A DNA stretch of 64,000 nucleotides from Gentiana macrophylla (taxonomy: Eukaryota > Streptophyta > Magnoliopsida > Gentianales > Gentianaceae): the NCBI GenBank assembly GCA_026214975.1, contig CM047805.1, positions 6,262,001 to 6,326,000 of the forward strand. Direction: 5' to 3'. Positions within the stretch are counted from its first letter, which is position 1. Every line of letters begins with the position of its first letter. The notes below the pieces were generated by a model. That model searched no databases, was not told where the DNA came from, and saw only the letters and a program-made list of their open reading frames with translations. The position numbers and the translations under genes were made by a program. Shown here piece after piece: positions 19,227 to 29,817 of the stretch.

Positions 19227-19559
19227 TCTTCTATGCCAAATCCAGCTGGTTCATTGTTTATTCTTGACAAGCAAGCATGTTTCTGCTTTTGATGTTTTCC
19301 AATCTACCACATACATGTTGTCTTCTCTTCTTCCTGCAAGTACAACTGTGTTGGTTTGGCTGTGGATCACTTTGCCTCCTTCTGTATTGAAGTGCACATT
19401 GTATCATTTGTCACAGAATTGACTGATACTCAGAAGGTTGAAATCTAGTCCTTTAACATAGGACACATTTTGAATCTTCAACCTGTTTTTGAGCATTATG
19501 ACTTCCCCTTAATTTTGCCTGGGTTTTCTTTGCCTCCAAAGTTTACTTTGGGTCCATCA

Positions 19560-19650
19560 AAAGCTTTAAAGTCAGTCAGCCATCCCTTGTTCCCTGTCAT
19601 GTGTCTGGAACATCCATTGTCTATGTACCAGACATCCTACAAAACAAATT
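19560..19650 (-). pseudogene. Copia protease active-site segment (E)
   Basis: The minus strand reads DVWYIDNGCSRHMTGNKGWL, the Copia retropepsin segment. The usual DSG or DTG is DNG here. Short and flanked by stops, so the protease is dead as read. Confidence 0.75.
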
Positions 19651-20067
19651 AAGTATGTTTAGGTGCCAAACGCTGCTTGGGTCCATACCTGTTAGCAGTC
19701 ATGCCTCCTACTCCAAGTATATATCCAAAGGACTTTCTTCTTGGATAGTTGAAGTCATCAACTTCATATGTATAAGGCATGGCAGAATAACTTTTGATAT
19801 TTCTACTAAAGGTATTCTGATTCTTTTCTCGACTTTTTGGTGCATTTGCATCCTTTTTCACTTTCCAATATGCAGGAGGAAACTTGTGTTCATGTGTCCA
19901 GGAACATGCCTTGGTTGGCTTTTCTTAAACACATGTTGCATAACATGAAAAGGTTTCTTCTTGTATTTTGGAGGTGCAACATTCCAATCTTCTCAAGGGT
20001 AAAGTCTTCCCTTACCTTTCAGTAGGCCTTTGCCTTTAATTGGCTGGTTTGATGGTTTATTCTGCTG

Positions 20068-20394
20068 TTACACTGCACTGGGTTTTGACTTCACCGGTCC
20101 AGGGTGAGTAGAGGAAACTATGGTCTGTCCTTTTCTGAATTCAGGTCCAATTTTGGTCCTTGATTCATAATTGTGTTGTCCATTGTTTCTTTTCTCATCC
20201 TGACTGTTGTAGCCAAGACCAGATCTAGATCCAAACCTTTTTGAGGGTTTGTAAGATGGTGCATTTAGTGGTGCAGTGGTGCTTTTAACTGGTAAGGATA
20301 TTTTCTCAGCTGGCCTTTCAACATCAGATGAGTGATCATCTGCTGCTTGTTGATCAGTTGAGTGAATTTCCTTACTAGTTTGTTCAGCTTTCAT
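20068..20394 (-). pseudogene. Gag-protease spacer of E
   Basis: A 108-codon low-complexity frame (Ser, Lys, Gln and Pro-rich, e.g. KPSKRFGSRSGLGYNS) between the zinc knuckle and the protease. No domain recognised; position fits the gag-protease linker. Confidence 0.5.
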
Positions 20395-20595
20395 TTCATC
20401 TAGTTCTTTCTTTAATCATTTATTCTCCTTTCTTAGATTCTCACATTCTTGTTCAATAATTTCATGATTTACTTGAATTTCTTCAAATTTACTCATGAGA
20501 TTTTGAATTAGGTTTGCAGAATCTAGAGGGAGAATAGAAGATTGTGCAGTGTCAGATGTGGATGCGCTAGATGATGAGTATGAACTTGATGTTAC

Positions 20596-21720
20596 CTATG
20601 TTTCATTTGTTTCCTTAGCCATAAGACGTAGATATGCTTTATCATTGTCAGAGCTGTCTGTTTCGTCATCATCTGAATCATTATCAGATGATCCTTCATT
20701 CTTTTCACTGCTGGTTTCAGCTTTGAGTGCCTTCTTGCTCTTTCTCCTTTTAGTTGTTTTGTACTTCTTCTTTTCCTCTTCTTTGTCATTTTCTTCAGGG
20801 CAATTACCCTTGAAGTGACCATTCTTCTTGCAATTAAAGCATCTGTATTCATCATCCTTTTTCTTCATGTCTTTGCTTGAACTTGACTTCTTGTTTGATG
20901 ATGAACCTCCTTTGAATTGCTTCTTCTTGCTAAACCTGTCAAAATGTTTGATCAGTAAAGCAATATGTTCCATTAGCTCTTATGTCTCTGTGCTGATTGT
21001 GTCAGCCGTTTTGCTTTGCTTGGGTGCAACCAGTGCACTGGCCTTGTGTACCTCTACAGGTGCACTGTCTTCTCCGTTCAACTCAAATTCATGAGCCTTT
21101 AATTGAGACATCAGAGTTAAAGTATCAGTGTTTGCAAGGTTTGTTGTTCCTCTAAGTACTGATGTGATGATCTTCCATCTGTCTGGTAGACCTCTTAAGA
21201 TCTTCAAGCACACTTCTTTCTATGGATATGTGTGTCCAAGTTGTTGCCATTCACTGATGATGTTTGAGAATCTGTTATCCATTTAATCAATGGAGTCACG
21301 AGTCTTCATTTTGAAGTTCTCAAATTTCTGTTTTGCAATAGATAATTTGTTTTCTTTAACTGCTTCTGATCCTTCATTGATCAATGCTAATTTGTCCCAC
21401 ATCTCCTTTGCTGTTTTGCAATCTTTGATTCTCATGAACATATTAATGTCTAGAGTCTTCAAGATCATGTCTTTTGCAACAAAGTCTAGGTCTGCTCTTC
21501 TTCTGTCATCCTTGGTCCAATCTTTCTTGAGTTTGTCTATCTTCTTTCCTTGATCCGCTCATGTGGTTATCACTGTTGTGATCTTGATTGGGACATCATT
21601 GATTACATCCATCATCTCCTCATGAGTTGCTGCAAGATGAGACAACATCCTTATTTTAGATTCATCAAAATTGTTAACATTGAATACAGGTACCTTTGAT
21701 ATGAAATTTGAGGAATCCAT
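20596..21720 (-). pseudogene. Copia gag with CCHC zinc knuckle (E)
   Basis: Starts at the ATG 21720-21718 (MDSSNFISKVPVFNVNNFD), 113 nt from the primer site. Downstream frames show TAKEMWDKLALINEGS, KILRGLPDRWKIITSVLRG and the zinc knuckle CFNCKKNGHFKGNC (near 20850-20800), then a Lys-rich and Ser/Asp-rich tail. This is the normal order for Copia gag. At least three frame breaks. Confidence 0.85.
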
Positions 21721-21833
21721 GAGTACAAATAAGATTTATATTTAGAAAGCACAAATTTGAAAACTATTTTGAAAATAAGTGATCTCCTTGTTACTAGAAA
21801 TCAGATCTGAATGGTTCTGATACTAGGATCACT

Positions 21834-21845
21834 GCTCCGATACCA
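21834..21845 (-). other. Primer binding site of E (initiator tRNA-Met)
   Basis: The sense strand reads TGGTATCGGAGC, one change from the common Copia site TGGTATCAGAGC, two nucleotides after the LTR end. Confidence 0.85.
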
Positions 21846-21847
21846 AT

Positions 21848-23186
21848 TGTTGGTTCCAGAGAAGGGTAAAACTATAGTCAGAGAGGGGGTGAATGACTAT
21901 AGTGGAGTTTCAAAAAGTTTTCTTAGATTTAAAATCTTTTGGGCAACGGATAATTCCTTTCTTTAAACGTTGGTTCAAAGTAGTTTATGCAGTCACAGAT
22001 ATAAAATGAAATGAAATAAAGTGCTGTAAATTAAATAGATGAAAGTAAATAGACACAGAGGTTTATAGTGGTTTAGAGTGGTGTAATCCCTTAATCCACT
22101 CTTCTCATGTGATGATTGGAGGAATTCACTATTGTTTTCACAGATACAATAGACCGATTGTCCTTGACTACACAAGCTTCACAATCTACGAGACTATCAC
22201 TCATTCGCTTCAAAAGCTTCAGTGACTCAGTCTTCAACACTACTCCTTGAGAACAAATCTTTCAGCAGCTATCACAAAGGTTGCAACTCCTTCTCAGATT
22301 CCTCTGATTCAATTGCTTCAGATTGATGTGAATTGGATTCACAGATTTATTGATCAAACTCAATGCTTGATGTGGAATTGAAGTTCTTGTTTCTGAGTTG
22401 ATCTCTAGATGTATTCTTTAAATTTAGATAGAAGGCTTTTCAAATTGACATAGTTTCTGCTTGTTTCTTATCAGATTCAATCATTGTTCTTCTTGTCTGT
22501 CACTGCCTTCTATTTATAGACCTGATCATCCTTGATTTGAATTTCCGTCTGTTGGCTATTTAATGTGGGGAATAATCCTTGATTTCATTCTTGATTCCCC
22601 CTCAATCGTAATCTCCTTGATCTCATTGATCGGATTTTCTTCAAACGTATTGCATAAAATCCATCCCTTATTGATTCTTGATTGATTGTGCATTGAATGC
22701 TTGATCCTCTGAATCTTCCATATTTTTCATAATCAGAACAAGCATAGTTCACTCTGATGTCTCTTCACTTGACTGTTACTTGAACGGTTGAGTGTTTTAG
22801 ATCTTCCTTTACTTAGCCGATAGACAGTTTACTTTGCCAGTTCACTGCATTATTATTTTGTTTGTTCTTTTCGGTACATCTTGTACATCACTGATCCTTG
22901 ATTTGAGTGAGATCAGTGTACACCATATTTGACAATGTATTCCATCATTTGAATTTTAACTTAGACTTATCCAAGGTCATCACAGACTTCCCTGGTTATA
23001 CGTCACACCATAATGTCCTCATGCTTCTCTGCTGGTACATGGCTGATTCACTCTACCGGATTTCTATTTTACTTCACCGTCCTACCTACTAGTACAATAC
23101 TTGTCTGACCCAACTTATACAACATGTCAGACTCTAAGTAAAGACTTATACAGAGATTTCTAATGTATTTCAGGCTTGCTATAACA
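21848..23186 (-). repeat. 5' LTR of E (about 1339 bp)
   Basis: The inner end (sense ...CCAACA, before the primer site) is secure. The outer end is placed at sense TGTTATAGC (23186), giving TGTT/AACA-type ends; no partner LTR is visible to confirm it. Element A coding sequence begins within about 30 bp after it. Confidence 0.7.
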
Positions 23187-23217
23187 GCTAGTATGGCCAT
23201 CTTCAAAAAATAATTAA

Positions 23218-23754
23218 ATGTTCCTAGCAGCCAACATCAAGGTCTGCAAGGTAGCTGGGATTGGCTCAGTGCAGGTGAGGACAGAGGATGGTAGATTCTG
23301 TACATTGAAGGATGTGAAACATGCTCCACAGATGACCAAGAATTTGATATCTCTTAGGCTACATGATAGAAAGGGATTCAATTTCAAGGGTGAAGGTGAA
23401 GTACTGAATGTCTACAAAGGTTCAGCTGTGGCTCTTAAGGGAGTCTAGAGAAGGACCTTGTACATTCTACAAGGGTCTGCTATGTCTGGGTCTGCTACTA
23501 TGGCATCTGTTGAGGTTCACCAGTCACAGCTGACTAAGCTATGGCATATGAGACTAGGTCTCATGGGTGAAAAGCGGATGCAATTTTTTTCTCAAAGTGA
23601 TCTTCTTGAGGGATGTAAGGCCAAGCATCTGTACTTTTGTGAGCACTGTGTGTTTGGGAAGCTTCATAGGAGCAAGTTCTCAAAAGGGGTAAACAACACA
23701 ATGTCATCACTTGATTACATCTATTCTGATTGTTGGGGGACTTCAAAGGTGTAG
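23218..23754 (+). pseudogene. Copia protease end and GAG-pre-integrase (A)
   Basis: The first frame (23218-23448) has KVCKVAGIGSVQVRTEDGRF and APQMTKNLISLR, the C-terminal side of the Copia protease. The next (23458-23754) has LWHMRLGLMGEKRM and CEHCVFGKLHRSKF, the pre-integrase HHCC-type module, then DYIYSDCWG leading to the integrase core. Confidence 0.85.
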
Positions 23755-24629
23755 TCATTGGGTGGTCACTTGTATTTTGTATCTTTAATAGATAACTATT
23801 TGTGGTGACTTGGGTGGTGATGATGAAGCACAAGAATGAGGCATTCAAGAGCTTCAGGCAGTGGAAGGCCCTTATGGAGAATCATATAAGGAAGAAGATC
23901 AAGAGGTTTCATACAAATAATGGTTTGGAATTCTGCTGGTTTGAGTTTGATGAGTATTTTAGAAATTAGTGAATTTCCGGACACCATACAGTCAAGAATA
24001 CTCCTCAGCAGAATGTGGTAGCCGAGAGGCTAAATCAAACTGTTATGGAGAGGGCAAGATGCATGCTCTCTAATGCTGGTTTATCAAGGAGATTTTGGTC
24101 AGAGGCTGTGAGTACATCTTTCTTCTTAATCAATAGGGGACATCACATAAGGATCAATCTCAAGACACCAATTGAGACGTGGTTAGACAAGCATGCAGAC
24201 CACTTAGTTCTGAGGGTTTTTGCAAGTATAGTCTACTGTCATTTTAGTGAAGGGGAGTTGGATCCAAGGGCCAAGAATGGAGATTTTGTAGGGTATAAAA
24301 ATGGGGTGAAGGGCTATAGAATTTGGTTAACAACAGAGAATAGGGTTATTCTCAGTAGAGATGTTGTTTTCGATGAAAATTCTATGCTCAGCTCATCAGT
24401 TGGGAGGTCTGTTGAATCAGAAACCAGTATTGAATCTAAGAGAGCTGATAGAAAGGTGGAGCTTCAGGTTGATTTAGTTGAGATACAACACGCAGCTAAT
24501 AGTCAGCACGCATCTGGTCTTGTAATTGGCATCTACATGAGTCTAGTCCAAGCCAGTCGGCTGAACGGGGGCCAGTTGAGCATTAAGCATGAGACATGGC
24601 CAGTAGAGTATAGTTGTCAGCAGAGCTAG
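23755..24629 (+). pseudogene. Copia integrase core and C-terminal part (A)
   Basis: Broken frames carry VVTWVVMMKHKNEAFKSF-like residues (23800-23880), then the post-Glu region RLNQTVMERARCMLSNAGLS and RRFWSEAVST. VLRVFASIVYCHFSEGEL, GYKNGVKGYR and VVFDENSML follow. The matching B segment is 47543-46750. A stop at 23754 and a shift near 24010 inactivate it. Confidence 0.85.
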
Positions 24630-24719
24630 AAGGACTAATGCTGGGAGACCTCCCAAGAGGTATGGGTTTGTTGAAATACTTGGATATTCACTTTAAGTTG
24701 CAGAGGAAGTGGATGGTTT

Positions 24720-25420
24720 TGACCATCTACTTACAGGGAAGCTGTGACATATTATGAGCCATATCAATGGTTGGCAGCTATGGGAGATGAGATGGAGTCA
24801 TTACTAAAGAATCAGACTTGGGATCTTGTCAAACAACCATAGGGCATGAGGGTTATTACTTGCAAATGGGTCTTCAAGAAAAGGAAAGGAATGACTGAGG
24901 CAGAATGAGTCAAGTATAAGGCACATTTGGTTGTAAAAGGGTAAGTCAGAAGGAAGAGGTGGATTTTCATGATATTTTCTGACCAGTAGTTAGACATACT
25001 TCCATCTGGGTGTTACTAGCAATGGTGGCACAGCAGGATCTAGAACTTGAGCAGTTAGATGTGAAGACAACTTTTCCATATGGTAGGGTAGATAAGGAGA
25101 TATACATGACCCATTCAGAGGGGTTCCAAGTTCCTAGTAAGGAAGGATATGGTTGTAAGTTGAAGAAGTCCTTCTATGGACTGAAGCAAGCTCCAAGGCA
25201 ATGGTATAAAAGGTTTGACAGTTACATGATCCAGTTGGGTTATAATAGATGTCCATACGACTTTTGTGTGTTTCATAGTCAGCTGAGAGATGGATCACAC
25301 ATCTATCTTGTCCTATACATAAATGACATGTTGATAGCTGCTGAAAGAAAGTCTGACATGCAGAGTCTAAAGGATCTTCTCAGTGCTGAATATGAAATGA
25401 AATATTTGGGTGCATCCTAG
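24720..25420 (+). pseudogene. Copia reverse transcriptase (A)
   Basis: Visible blocks: EMESLLKNQTWDLV (near 24790), [49 protein letters not shown] (near 25170) and the catalytic segment LVLYINDMLIAAE (25305-25340). The expected YVDD is YIND here, while B keeps YVDD. Loss of the first catalytic Asp would abolish polymerase activity even without the stops. Confidence 0.85.
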
Positions 25421-25499
25421 AAGATTTTAGGGATGTAGATCTCGAGATAGAAGAGTCTGAAGAAGTTGTTCTAGTATCAGCAGGGACTGCAGGGTTATA

Positions 25500-26253
25500 T
25501 ACAGAGAAGATTTTGGCCAGGTTTGGAATAGACACTCATATTGCATCCAATGCTCATTTATCTATTTATGCTTCACAGTCAGCAGAGGAGAAGGAATATA
25601 TGTCACAAGTTTCATATTCTAGTGCAATTGAGAGTCTGATGTATGTCATGGTTTGCACTAGGTCTGATCTAGCTCAAGTTGTCAATGTTGTTAGCATGTT
25701 TATGGCTCGACCTGGAAAGGAACACTGGAAAGATGTGAAATGATGTTCTGGTACCTGAGAGGTTGGTCTCATTTATGGAAGTGATACTCATGGTCTGGTC
25801 ATATGGTACTGTGATGCTGATTATGCATGTGATGTGGACAGTAGAAAATCAATGACTGGTTACATTTTCACATTAAGGAATTCAATGGTCAGCTGGAAGG
25901 CAACCCTACAGGCAACAATAGCTTTATCAACTAATGAGGCAGAATACATGGCTCTTACTGAAGCAGCCAAGTAGGGCATCTGGTTGAAGGGACTAGTCAG
26001 TGATTTGGGGCTACATCAGGATCAAGCTGATATATATTGCGACAGTTTGAGTGCATTATGTTTGGTTAATGATCAGGTTCATCATCAGAGAACCAAGCAT
26101 ATGGATGTGAGGTATCATTTTCTAAGGAAAGAGAAGAGGGTTCAAGTAAGGAAGATCAGCTCCAAGGAGAATCGTATTGATATGCTTACTAAACAAGTAC
26201 ACCAGAGCAAGTTTCAGTTGTGTTTGGATTTGTTGAACATCAGGAGCTTATAA
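25500..26253 (+). pseudogene. Copia RT thumb and RNase H (A)
   Basis: Segments SAEEKEYMSQVSYSSAIESL and RSDLAQVVNVVSMFMARPG belong to the region after the RT palm. [30 protein letters not shown]-like residues and LHQDQADIYCDSLSALCLVN are RNase H. The protein ends at LLNIRSL. In-frame stops are present, for example near 25740 and 25972. Confidence 0.85.
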
Positions 26254-26400
26254 TCTGAAGCATAGATACTCAGCTGAGGGCTGATCGGCTGAGTGGATTT
26301 TATGGTGAAGTCCGGTACAGTACATCATGGCATTGACGAATGCATATGGTACAATACGTCTGAATATGCAATTCGGTTGATTAGAATGAGAGTTCAAGTC

Positions 26401-26412
26401 GAAGTGGAGATT
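26401..26412 (+). other. Polypurine tract of A
   Basis: gaagtggagatt lies directly before the LTR start TGTTGTCAAG. Element B has ATGGTGGAGATT in the same position. Confidence 0.75.
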
Positions 26413-26514
26413 TGTTGTCAAGTGTGACTTGATCTCTACATCTGGGGGAACAAATCTAGGATCAGCTGAGGATGATGGTCTGCTAATCGAGAGTAATCAA
26501 GTCTGAGAGGACTA
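26413..26514 (+). repeat. 3' LTR of A, first part (interrupted by G3)
   Basis: LTR start TGTTGTCAAG after the polypurine tract. It continues to the G3 insertion. The last 40 bases or so (26466-26505) are repeated at the start of the second part (40126-40165). Confidence 0.75.
26466..26505. repeat. Long direct repeat flanking G3, left copy
   Basis: Starts ctgaggatgatggtctgct. Forty bases match 40126-40165 with one visible mismatch, after which similarity fades. Gypsy integrases normally make 5-bp duplications, so this length is unusual. Confidence 0.85.
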
Positions 26515-26529
26515 GCAACGGCGCCATTT
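26515..26529 (-). other. Primer-site remnant beyond the 3' LTR of G3
   Basis: In sense, the 3' LTR is followed by AAATGGCGCCGTTGC, where element DNA should have ended. Twelve bases match the tRNA-Asp primer site. They fit the tRNA better than the internal primer site of G3 itself, which has GCTGC in place of GTTGC. Confidence 0.8.
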
Positions 26530-27968
26530 TGTTTGGAGTATTTTTGCAATAATCAAAACAAACTAAATTTATAAAACCGATACTTACAATGCAAACTAAC
26601 TCCTAACCGAACGAATATCGGGTAGTTGCTAGTCTGATAGAGGTAAGTAAGGGTGTCGATCCACAGGAGATGGTTTGATGAACACGTCTTATGTTTTAGA
26701 TTTAAAAGCTAGCAATTGCATAGACAAAGAATTAAAGTTGATTCAAAGCTATGAAAGGATCGTTCGGACTGAAAGTTAAAATGCAGAGAAATTTAATTAA
26801 CAAAGCAGGAAAGTAAACTAAGGCTTAAATCTGTCAAATTGATCAACAAGCAATTTGGGAAAAAGGCGGCAAACATTGGATCAACAATTTACTCAAAAAT
26901 TAAAGGTTGTCTTATAATTGATTCACTGCGTTTCTTAATAGATGGGGGTCCACCTATCCAAAAGCAAAACGATCTAATCTCTCAAAGCGTTCAATTCAAT
27001 TAACAAGCAAGGTGTAAATCTCTCAATTCAATGACCTGAACAACAACTGAGCAACTCTCGTTTTAGCTAACGAGTCAATTGTTCAATCAAATAGCAAGGT
27101 GTTCTCAATTCACTGAATTTTCATTCAGAAACAATCATGCATTCACCATCTCTCGATATAAATGAAATTTAACAATAAAACAAGCTAAAAGATCCTCGAC
27201 TCTATTGAAGAACACACAAGAAATCGAATGAGAAAACCCGAATTAATAAGAAAGTTGCATCCCAATGCTGCCCAAAGCGGTTTAGCTATCCATGGATCGA
27301 ATGATTACACAGCTTGAAGAAAAATCCATACAATCTAAGCTAAAAAGTGAATTGAATCTAAGAAACCCAGCCACCAAGAAGGCTTTTGGGACTGTTTTTG
27401 CTGAGAGAATTTCGATCTGAAAAAAAAAAGTCGAATCTAATAATGTATCCCATGTCATTACAACTGAGGACTATTTATAGAAAAACAACAAATCTGCAGA
27501 CCGTACGCCCGTTCCAGCACTAGAACGCCCGTTTCAACTCTGTTCTGCTCAGCTTCCAAACTCCCTGTTAGCTCTGAATGCCAGTTTGCTTTTTCAACCA
27601 CCCGTTTAACTTTCTGCAACTGAATTCAGTTGAGATGCAACGGCTCTCTCCACTTGTTGATGCACAATTGCTTCTTTTCTCTAACAAACTCCTCAACCAC
27701 TTGATCTTATCTACATTCCACCTCATCCCTTTGATTTCATCATTATCTATAACATGATTAAGAAAATGCAAAAACATAATATGGCCCAAAATGATATAAA
27801 ACTTATAATAAAGCCCACTCTTAAGCCCATTTTATTGCAATTTATTTATTTAAGAACCACTTTACTCAATAATTCTATTTTAGGCCCAATTCCAATGCAA
27901 ATATTACTAATGTGGGGAAATTTTATAGGAAAAATATCGTAAAAATTCATATAAAATAGCCCTTAACA
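26530..27968 (-). repeat. 3' LTR of G3 (1439 bp)
   Basis: Sense begins TGTTAAGGGC and ends CTCCAAACA. Contains TATAAATA (27479-27472) with acgcccgtt motifs just upstream (27497-27610). Nearly identical to 38691-40125. Confidence 0.95.
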
Positions 27969-27982
27969 ACTCCCCCACACTT
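27969..27982 (-). other. Polypurine tract of G3
   Basis: Sense AAGTGTGGGGGAGT directly before the 3' LTR. Confidence 0.9.
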
Positions 27983-27986
27983 AGCC

Positions 27987-28007
27987 TTTTGCTCGTCCCG
28001 AGCAAAA
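27987..28007. other. Hairpin before the G3 polypurine tract
   Basis: TTTTGCTCG-TCC-CGAGCAAAA forms a perfect 9-bp stem with a 3-nt loop. L2 has the same hairpin with one mismatch (11904-11924). Its place next to the polypurine tract suggests a role in reverse transcription or packaging. Confidence 0.75.
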
Positions 28008-29817
28008 CAAAACATCGCCATGGTTCGGAAACGAAAAGTCAATACAACAATACAATGCATAGCAAGGAAATTAGAAGCTCACCCTTATGTGTGTGTGCAA
28101 AACCATATTAAACTTCCACTAAAACCAATCTTGAATCAAGTTCAAGCAAACCGGCTAATACCACAATCAGACTAAGTATATATCACAAATACCCTATAAA
28201 ACATCTTCTGTCATGAAAAAGACAACGGAGGTATTTAGGACATTTCCGACATACTTAGAGGATAGTCCCTACAACATATCTCTTGTTTATACTGGGTATA
28301 AGGTAAACGATAACTGAGTCTTGATTGTTATTATTATTTCCAACATTTCCCATTTCACTTTTTAACGCACTTCAGAATGAGCTTTTTCCCGTCATAGCAG
28401 AATAGGACATTTCGTGATAATGCCCTAACTACTCAAATCATAAGGTAGCTTCTTCTGATTGTCGTGAGCTTTTGGTCATCATAGTGGTATAGGACATTTC
28501 GAGATAATGCCCTACCTACTCAAATCATAGACCAGCTTCCGACTTACTTATTTATATTACATCGCTTATAAGAGATTTCTGGCTGGCAGTGCTTCTTAGC
28601 CATAAGCTATACAAACCTACTGAGCATAATACCTCAAGCGAAGAATTATTCATTATTAATTCAAGACTAAAGTCACGTTTTTACTTATCACATTCAAACT
28701 TGAGATATTCACAATATATCATACTACAGCTCCAAATACTTAAACTATCATCGGTTTCATGACATTAACATTAAGCACTAGGTATCCATAAAATAATCAA
28801 TCACTCAGTCTAACTGGGTATAGCTTAAAAATTAGTTCATCATCTAATATGGTATGTGAAAGCGTAATGTCGGGTGAGACATCTAACCTACTAGACATAT
28901 GCATTATAAAGCGTCAATTCTTTATAGCATCGAACATAGGCATGCACGCTTATTCGGGACAAAACAAAATTTCAAGTTTTAGCTCATTTTGCATGGAATC
29001 ATAAAAATAAGAGTAAAAGTGATATAGAAACGTATGACTATTCCTCTCCCCCACACTTAAATCACAACGTGTCCTCAAGTTGTGTCCGAAAAAAAACAAT
29101 TAGGGTTACTTAGCTCTTTTTATCGAAGTCGGATATCGGTGGTCAGGCAGTAGCATGAAAAATACCAACGATGTCCACATATGAAGCACAAAAAAAACGG
29201 ATAGTGCACCTGTAACATTTGAGAAACACAACAAGAAAAATCGAGGGGAGATGGGGAAACATGCATATAATAGAGATAACATGGTGAAATCCCATCTAGC
29301 TAAACAGAAACATAGAATTAATATAGATTTATAGGTGAAATGATAAAACAAGGGAATACGGATCCTCTATGTATGAATAAAGTGCTAGATAAGTTCACAT
29401 AAAAGTATCCAAGTCAACTAATGGAAGAGAACAAATAGAAAAGAGATAAATTTATGTTCGGAAAATTTGAACACCCGTTTGGGAAATGGCACGTCCGTTA
29501 CATATGTAGAACGCTCGTTCTAAATATTGAACGACGTTCAAACGGGCGAGAAAAATAATGAGAGGCGAGAATATGTAAATTGGCGAGTCGGACGACGTTT
29601 GACAATTAGGACGGGCGTTCGAGAAAGTTAAAACAATGAGCAGTAAGGAAAAAATAAAAACAGAGCATTCCCATTATCACCAAGTGTAGCAAAACAGAGC
29701 CAAAGGATATCCAAAACAGAGCCAAAGGACTTGCAAAGTTCTAGAGAGGTAACTGAAACAAGAACAGAATAGTCCAAAACATCTTCACAGGAACAAGAAA
29801 AATAAAACAACAGCACA
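28008..29817 (-). other. 3' non-coding region of G3
   Basis: No coding sequence seen. At 29080-29045 the sense strand has ttgaggaca followed by tttaagtgtgggggag, the same internal signal as in L2. At 28380-28530 a sequence of about 45 bp is repeated (tttcgtgataatgccctaac and tttcgagataatgccctacc). A GC-motif cluster (acgggcgttc-type) lies at 29465-29625. Confidence 0.65.
29465..29625. repeat. GC-motif cluster downstream of G3 ORF2
   Basis: Variants acacccgtttg, gcacgtccgtt, aacgctcgttc, gaacgacgttc and gacgggcgttc lie within 160 bp. Same core family as the LTR and pre-ORF2 clusters. Confidence 0.6.

Larger units (their letters stand above)
17444..23186 (-). mobile_element. Ty1/Copia retrotransposon E, 3' part beyond G1
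   Basis: Minus-strand Copia element with its 5' LTR (21848-23186), primer site, gag (ATG at 21720), protease, integrase and the first half of RT, cut at 17444 by G1. The rest would lie left of the window. The gag zinc knuckle and the RT reading NEFERNEVWELVDRP resemble SIRE-type Copia elements; lineage by eye only. All domains are broken. E lies within element A, and the bases right after the LTR are gctag. Confidence 0.9.
23187..26529 (+). mobile_element. Ty1/Copia retrotransposon A (Tork/Tnt1-like), left part truncated by E
   Basis: Plus-strand Copia pol fragments, a polypurine tract and the start of a 3' LTR, cut by G3. The LTR resumes at 40126. The 5' portion lies left of the window beyond E. 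Protein segments are homologous to element B (44295-47543, minus), so A and B are two copies of one family in opposite orientation. Stops and frameshifts are frequent. Confidence 0.85.
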
